A DNA stretch of 64,000 nt from Rhinopithecus roxellana (Eukaryota > Chordata > Mammalia > Primates > Cercopithecidae), in NCBI RefSeq assembly GCF_007565055.1, contig NC_044550.1:86366033-86430032 (forward strand), given 5' to 3'. This document shows positions 59,236 to 64,000 of the stretch, one piece after another. Made by a program: the position numbers and the translations under genes. A model generated the notes under the pieces. It searched no databases. It saw only the letters and a list, made by a program, of their open reading frames with translations, and had not been told where the DNA came from. Numbering within the stretch: the stretch's first letter is position 1; every line of letters begins with the position of its first letter.

Positions 59236-59563
59236 ATCCGTCCATTTTCACACTGCTGATAAAGACACACCTGAGACTGGGCAACTTACAAGAGAGGCTT
59301 ATTAGAATGTGGCTAGGTAGGCCTCACAATCATGGCAGAAGGTAAAAGGCATGTCTCACATGGTGGCAGACAAGAGAAGAGAGCTTGTGCAGGGAAATTC
59401 CCCTTTTTAAAACCATCAGATCTCATATGACGTATTCTCTATCATGAGAACAGCACTGGAAAGACCTGCCCCCCATGATTCAATTACCTCCCACTGGGTC
59501 CCTCCCACAACACTTGGGAATTCAAGATGAGATTTGTGGTGGGGACACAGCCAAACCATATCA
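59236..59563 (-). mobile_element. MST-type LTR (MaLR), solo, minus strand
   Basis: Antisense wording: 'ccattttcacactgctgat' (59242-59260), 'ctcacaatcatggcagaagg' (59323-59342), 'ccatgattcaattacctccc' (59472-59491) and 'ggacacagccaaaccatatc' (59543-59562). Close to MSTA/MSTB; younger than the LTR at 58163. Confidence 0.8.
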
Positions 59564-60008
59564 GTCACTTTTCCTGAAAGTTTATCAAGGGAAAATGTAA
59601 TGTTGAAATTGCATTTCACTTAAAAAAAAGAGAGAAAGAAAACAACCACCCAAAAAAACCTATATATATTTTTATCAATTGCAAGTTTGTGTACTCTGAT
59701 ATAAATTTTTTTCTCTCAGTATTTTTTTCTTTTTGGTTTACAAGTCTATATGTTTTTCCCACATGATGTTGAGTGGTTTTTGTTCTCCTGTCACCAAATC
59801 GTAACTGATGCTCCAAAGGTGAATGTCATAGATGCGCTAAAACACCACATTCTAAAGACTACCCTGGATATATTATTGGAAAAGTTCCTAAGAAAAGTTA
59901 GAACTGGCCCTGCCACCATTACCCTGTACCCCACTCCAGGTCCACCCTATTTAAACAGGCATTAGGAATGTAAGATAGAATATCTGGAGCAGCAAGTGAG
60001 TGAACTAG
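59564..60008. other. Unique sequence
   Basis: A 71-codon plus-strand frame at 59750-59965 has no recognised domain. Confidence 0.4.
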
Positions 60009-60623
60009 GTAGGAAACCACTTGTTTTTCCCATCCTTACTCAACAAGAAAAAGGAGAAGTATGCTCCTCCCACACAAAACCAAGTGATGACCCAGAAAAA
60101 ATGGGTGAGATTGCAAGAAGGAGACCAACATTTTGTATCTGCCTATGGAGCAGAACAGCTCTATGACTCTTGGACCAAAGAAAATGGAACTGAGAGAAGT
60201 GGTAGAAGAGGCAGGATCAATGGTGGGACCTGCCGTCACTTCCATCATGGTGTGGCAAGGATTTCATGTTCCTGGCAGATCGTGTTTACCATGGAAAGTA
60301 GCCAGGCTTCGACCTCCCTGCAGGCATTTCAACCAAGAAGACTGCCTTCTGAGCAAGGGGATCCCAGCTCTGAGGCCTGCTGTACCCCAAGGAGCAGGGC
60401 AGGAACTAAGAGGGGCTATGCAGGAACCATCTCTCGATCAGGAAACTGCAGCAGGGAGGCCCTCCAAGGGTGCACTGAAGAACACATACAGCTCATAGAG
60501 AGCAAGCAATTGGAAGATAGTCAAGTAAACAATATCTACATTCCTCTTCTCCCACCACTTCTTCCTACTACTCCAATACCATGGTCTACCTTCAAGAGAA
60601 GCAGAAGAATATGGCACAGGTGA
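60009..60623 (+). CDS. Unrecognised ORF ending in a strong splice-donor sequence (possible exon)
   Basis: The frame is open from 60009 (after a stop at 60006-60008) to the TGA at 60621-60623. The first in-frame ATG is 60087 (MTQKKWVRLQEGDQHFV), giving up to 178 codons. The stop is formed only by reading into CACAG|GTGAGT (donor GT at 60620), so the ORF is open all the way to the donor. A possible acceptor is the pyrimidine stretch and 'ctcaacaag' at 60021-60049. GC is visibly higher than in its neighbours. A second frame (60133-60498, 121 codons, NFNQED-type text) overlaps. I recognise no domain; the sequence is basic and Ser/Arg-rich with no signal peptide or membrane segment. It could be an exon, a processed-gene relic or chance. 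Confidence 0.3.
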   Translation, partial: VGNHLFFPSLLNKKKEKYAPPTQNQVMTQKKWVRLQEGDQHFVSAYGAEQLYDSWTKENGTERSGRRGRINGGTCRHFHHGVARISCSWQIVFTMESSQASTSLQAFQPRRLPSEQGDPSSEACCTPRSRAGTKRGYAGTISRSGNCSREALQGCTEEHIQLIESKQLEDSQVNNIYIPLLPPLLPTTPIPWSTFKRSRRIWHR

Positions 60624-63600
60624 GTGAAGGCACACACAGACCATGCTCACTTTCCCACCACGATTCTAGCCAAGACCCACCTGTTTGGGTTAGAAAGGGA
60701 TAGGGTACATGGAAGAAATGTAACTGAAGTTTTGCACTGGAATAAATGTATAAGAAAGTTAGAGATTAGTCTGAGAAATTGTTAAGAGACAGAGAGGGGG
60801 CATAGCTAAAGGTGGTAAATAAAACAAAATAAACAAAGTTCTCCACCAAGTTCAAACTGTTCAATAACTTGTATTTACCAGCATATTTGAGTGTTTACAG
60901 AACATCTTTACAAGTGATATATAAACAAAAATAAAGTTTGAGACTGTGATTTACTATCCTTAAAATAAAGCAGAGAAATCATATATTCAATTTTCCAAAA
61001 GTCCCTGGAACACTAACACAATTTCTGGCTCCTAGAAAGCAGAATGAGGGGTGGGAGGATGTTATGCAGAGAACAGGAAATGTCAGGTGCCAATGCCTAT
61101 TTGAATATCACATATTACTCTTTAAGTTAAAAATATGCACGCATGTGCATATACCTGCTACTTCTTCTAGAAACAAAAAATACAATCACCACAGTTTTAT
61201 TTAGCTTCTTTAATTTTCAAGAAAACAATACTTTTTTCATCAAAATATTAGGAAAAAAATAATTTGACTTAGTAAAGAAGAATGTAAACATAGTAACTCT
61301 AATTTGGAAAGATACTGAACCTATATTGGATAATAAAATATATTGTAAAACCAGAAAGACACAGCAATATTTAAAATCTAGCTAATTTCCCTTTGGAGGC
61401 AGACGACTAACAGCATACCTCAGCAAAGCAAAAATTGCTACTATAGTTTTATTAATAGAAATGGTCCTTATTTATTATCTAAGATAACAGCTATATACCT
61501 TATAGGCAAGAAATGAAAGATCTTAAAGACATCATGAAAAAAATCCAAACCTTATATTACAGGAATGTGATACTAATTAAAGTGGTGGCTTTGAAATAAA
61601 CTCAAGATGTCAACATAATCCCCAGTAATGAAGAAAGGAAATATAGATTGACTAAAATAGTAGACAGAGAGTCAGTTGTAATTACTTTGGGATATAATTT
61701 TTATTCCAATATTGGAGGCAAGGGAACAAAAAAATACCTCAGAAACTGCCTCAAGACTATGCAAGTTCTTGTGTCTGACCCTTTCTTGCTCAACAACTTC
61801 CTGTAATGCACTCCACTGTAAGAATACATAGGTCTCTTTCCTAGCTAGCCCAAGGTAACAGCCTAAGCTTAGCAGACCTTCCAGCTCTCTCTGGAGAAAA
61901 ATAGTTTAAGTGAGCAACCAATAAATAAGCTTATAATTTGTCCAAATACAATTTGGTTAAAAAATTGTGTTCAATGACCTTTCATTTAGTATTTGAAAGA
62001 TAAAGAATCCAATATAACAATAAGAAATGATTAAATGACAGAAGCCTGAACTTATCAATAGTGGGAGAGATCCCTGCAGAGGGACAATTTACATTTTGCC
62101 CTTCTAAAAGTTGGCATAATTATTTATGATCCAAGACAACAAAGTATCAAATGACTCTCAGGCTTAAGTTAGTATCTTTTAGATAATATAAAACCTCTTT
62201 CTATTCATCTAGAAAGAAGTAAAAATCTGTGAGATGTAGTGAATTGAAGTTCAAGATAACAGAGAAGAAATTAAATTAACATTTAAGTGTATGAAAAGAG
62301 TTCAAATATTCAGACCCAGATTACTGAAATAGAGACGGCTGAGGCATTTTCAGATATGAACACATAGTACCTTAAATTAACTTTTAAAAGCGATACAAAC
62401 TTGAAAAGGTACCAAAAGACTGAGATAGGCAAAGAGTGTCTCATCCCTTTTATTTTAAGTTTGGGCTCCAGAAACCATAGAAATGTTGACATCAATCTCA
62501 AAAGAAAATACTGGGACAGGTTTTTAAGCAGATGGCTTGTATATATTTAGGAAGAAAAGAGCGGAAATCAAAGCAGTCCACCTAGGGTCAGTAAGAAAAT
62601 CCAAATCAAACCAATACTAGTTCCTTTTTTCGGTACTGTTTCTCTATTAGAAGAACAGATGAACAGAACAGACATACAAAGGCAATTTCATTAAAATATT
62701 CAGCAAAATCACATGATATTTTAGGATATAATATAGGAAGAGAACAATGACATAATACCAATCTTGACGGTTATGCTGTTCTATGCCATGAGGTTGTTTC
62801 CTTTGGGAATATTGCTTTTCAGTGACTTGAAAGAAGACACAGAAGTCATGATTATCTGTTTTTGGAAGACAAAAATCTCTTTAGATTTATTTGGCATGAA
62901 ATACTTAAAGCTCTTTCCCTTTCATATTTTGGCTTGCACACATGTGGTTACTTCCCTCTTCAGTGACTTTCCTTTGCCCTTCCTGATTGCTTCTGTGTTT
63001 CCAACTAATTTCAATTTGACTTACAATTATATTCTCCCTATTGCCTCCAATAAGGAGCTGCAGAAATATTTTCCGCATACCTGAATGATTGAACTAATCA
63101 CATTGTGTGTACATTTTCTTGCTGTTTAGCCATTTAGATGGTACTGTCTGGAAGAAAGCATATTTAAAAATTCATCTTGGTATCTTGAGGGCCTGAAACA
63201 TAATAGATATTCAGTATTTGATAAATAAAACCAACTTGAATGATTCCAGAAGTTCATTGGGACATTAAGAAACTCCAGTTAGAAATTGCAAAAGAAACTG
63301 CAGCCATCTAGATAACAGAAAATTCCTAGTAACATGAAAGGCCTGCTTATTGCTCCAGATTCCTACTGAAATGAGCCATAGAATGTAAAAAAATAAAATA
63401 GAGAAATTTGCTCAACCATGAAAGGGTCCACCAACAAAACAGCAATCTGTAGTAAATCATACAAAAAAGTACAGATAATATTGAAGACAGGAAATGAGAA
63501 ATGATCTCCAAATTCTCCTGCTAAGAAACATCAGAAACACCAGGAAGGAGAAACCAGTAACTAACTGGAAAACAAACACTGGAGTCATGAACAGCACATG

Positions 63601-64000
63601 GCCAATGTGGAACACCCCATTTAGACTCTTGTTTGCCACTTGGAAATTGACTGCCCTGCAAGACCCAGGGTTACAGTTATGTGCAGATGAATGGAGCAGC
63701 AGCAGATCAGGAAGGCTGACCCTGCTGCAAGGCTGAGACCAAAAGAAGACATCATCTGAAAGCTGGTTCCTAATACATCAGTTTCATTAAGAAGAAAATT
63801 CTCTGTAAGGAAGCTCCCCTGCTTGAACTTCCTATTACTTTAGCTCCCTCTCAATTCACCTTAGGCTCATATATCACTGGTTATGTAAATGTATGTCTAC
63901 CAGTCAAAAATCTCAAGATATGGTAAAGGATTTTTATGGCAACAATTTAGACAATGAGTATACATCAAACCACTTATGGGTAATTACTAACCACGAATAG
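60624..64000. other. Mostly unique sequence
   Basis: No gene, Alu or L1 recognised. ORFs at 62764-63084 (106 codons) and 63494-63736 (80 codons) have no domain and ordinary composition. A small hairpin-like phrase 'atatgcacgcatgtgcatat' lies at 61133-61152. Confidence 0.5.

Noticed and set aside
62764..63084. A 106-codon plus-strand ORF as a gene candidate
   Set aside because: Composition equals its neighbours, no domain or splice context is seen, and the length is within chance for six frames over 64 kb.
1..64000. A novel multi-gene defence, metabolic or mobile system
   Set aside because: All recognisable coding sequence is L1-derived; there is no operon-like or clustered host gene content to support such a system.

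Overview
The window is primate nuclear DNA, AT-rich and intron/intergenic-like. It has no bacterial or viral gene order, no rRNA or tRNA gene, and no cellular protein-coding gene that I can support with confidence. About half of it is recognisable transposon sequence: L1 LINEs of several ages, Alu SINEs, MIR and L2, MaLR-type LTRs and DNA-transposon fragments. Three features point to an Old World monkey (macaque/baboon/guenon type) rather than an ape: the diagnostic bases of the AluY at 7242-7554, and the 3' UTR text shared by the two youngest L1 copies (13310-15579 and 47384-48357).

Layout. 1-1960: unique AT-rich DNA. 1960-23515: a 21-kb LINE nest. An ancient L1M is split into four blocks (about 2230-4181, 12181-13275, 16076-17028, 23160-23515) by a near full-length L1PB/L1MA (4182-12178, itself hit by an AluY), by a minus-strand L1 scrap hit by a young truncated L1 (13310-15579), and by a 3' L1 fragment (17029-23159) hit by a full-ended minus-strand L1PA (17199-22761). 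23515-35100: mostly unique DNA with DNA-transposon scraps, Alus, MIR, L2 and a minus-strand L1 3' end. 35130-36386: a MaLR-type LTR and older repeats. 36407-41426: a plus-strand L1PA with both termini, a perfect 20-bp target-site duplication and a large internal deletion. 41447-43500: an old repeat carrying an Alu-in-Alu. 43500-47367: unique DNA with two MIRs. 47384-48357: a young 5'-truncated L1 whose ORF2 tail is still open. 48455-49829: a minus-strand L1 reduced to its two ends. 49858-53020: repeat-poor, TAAT-rich DNA with a large CT/AT microsatellite. 53033-54095: minus-strand L1 3' end. 54110-58160: mostly unique. 58163-59563: two MaLR-type LTRs. 59566-64000: mostly unique, with one ORF (60009-60623) open up to a strong splice-donor sequence.

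Nothing here works together as a pathway. All recognisable coding sequence is L1 ORF1 (RNA-binding chaperone) or ORF2 (endonuclease/reverse transcriptase), and nearly every copy is visibly broken. I did not find a new multi-gene system. The most useful leads are the possible exon near 60 kb, the internally deleted L1 copies, the layered insertion history, two perfect short inverted repeats and the TAAT-rich repeat-poor block near 51 kb. Family names are from memory of repeat consensus sequences, not from a search.
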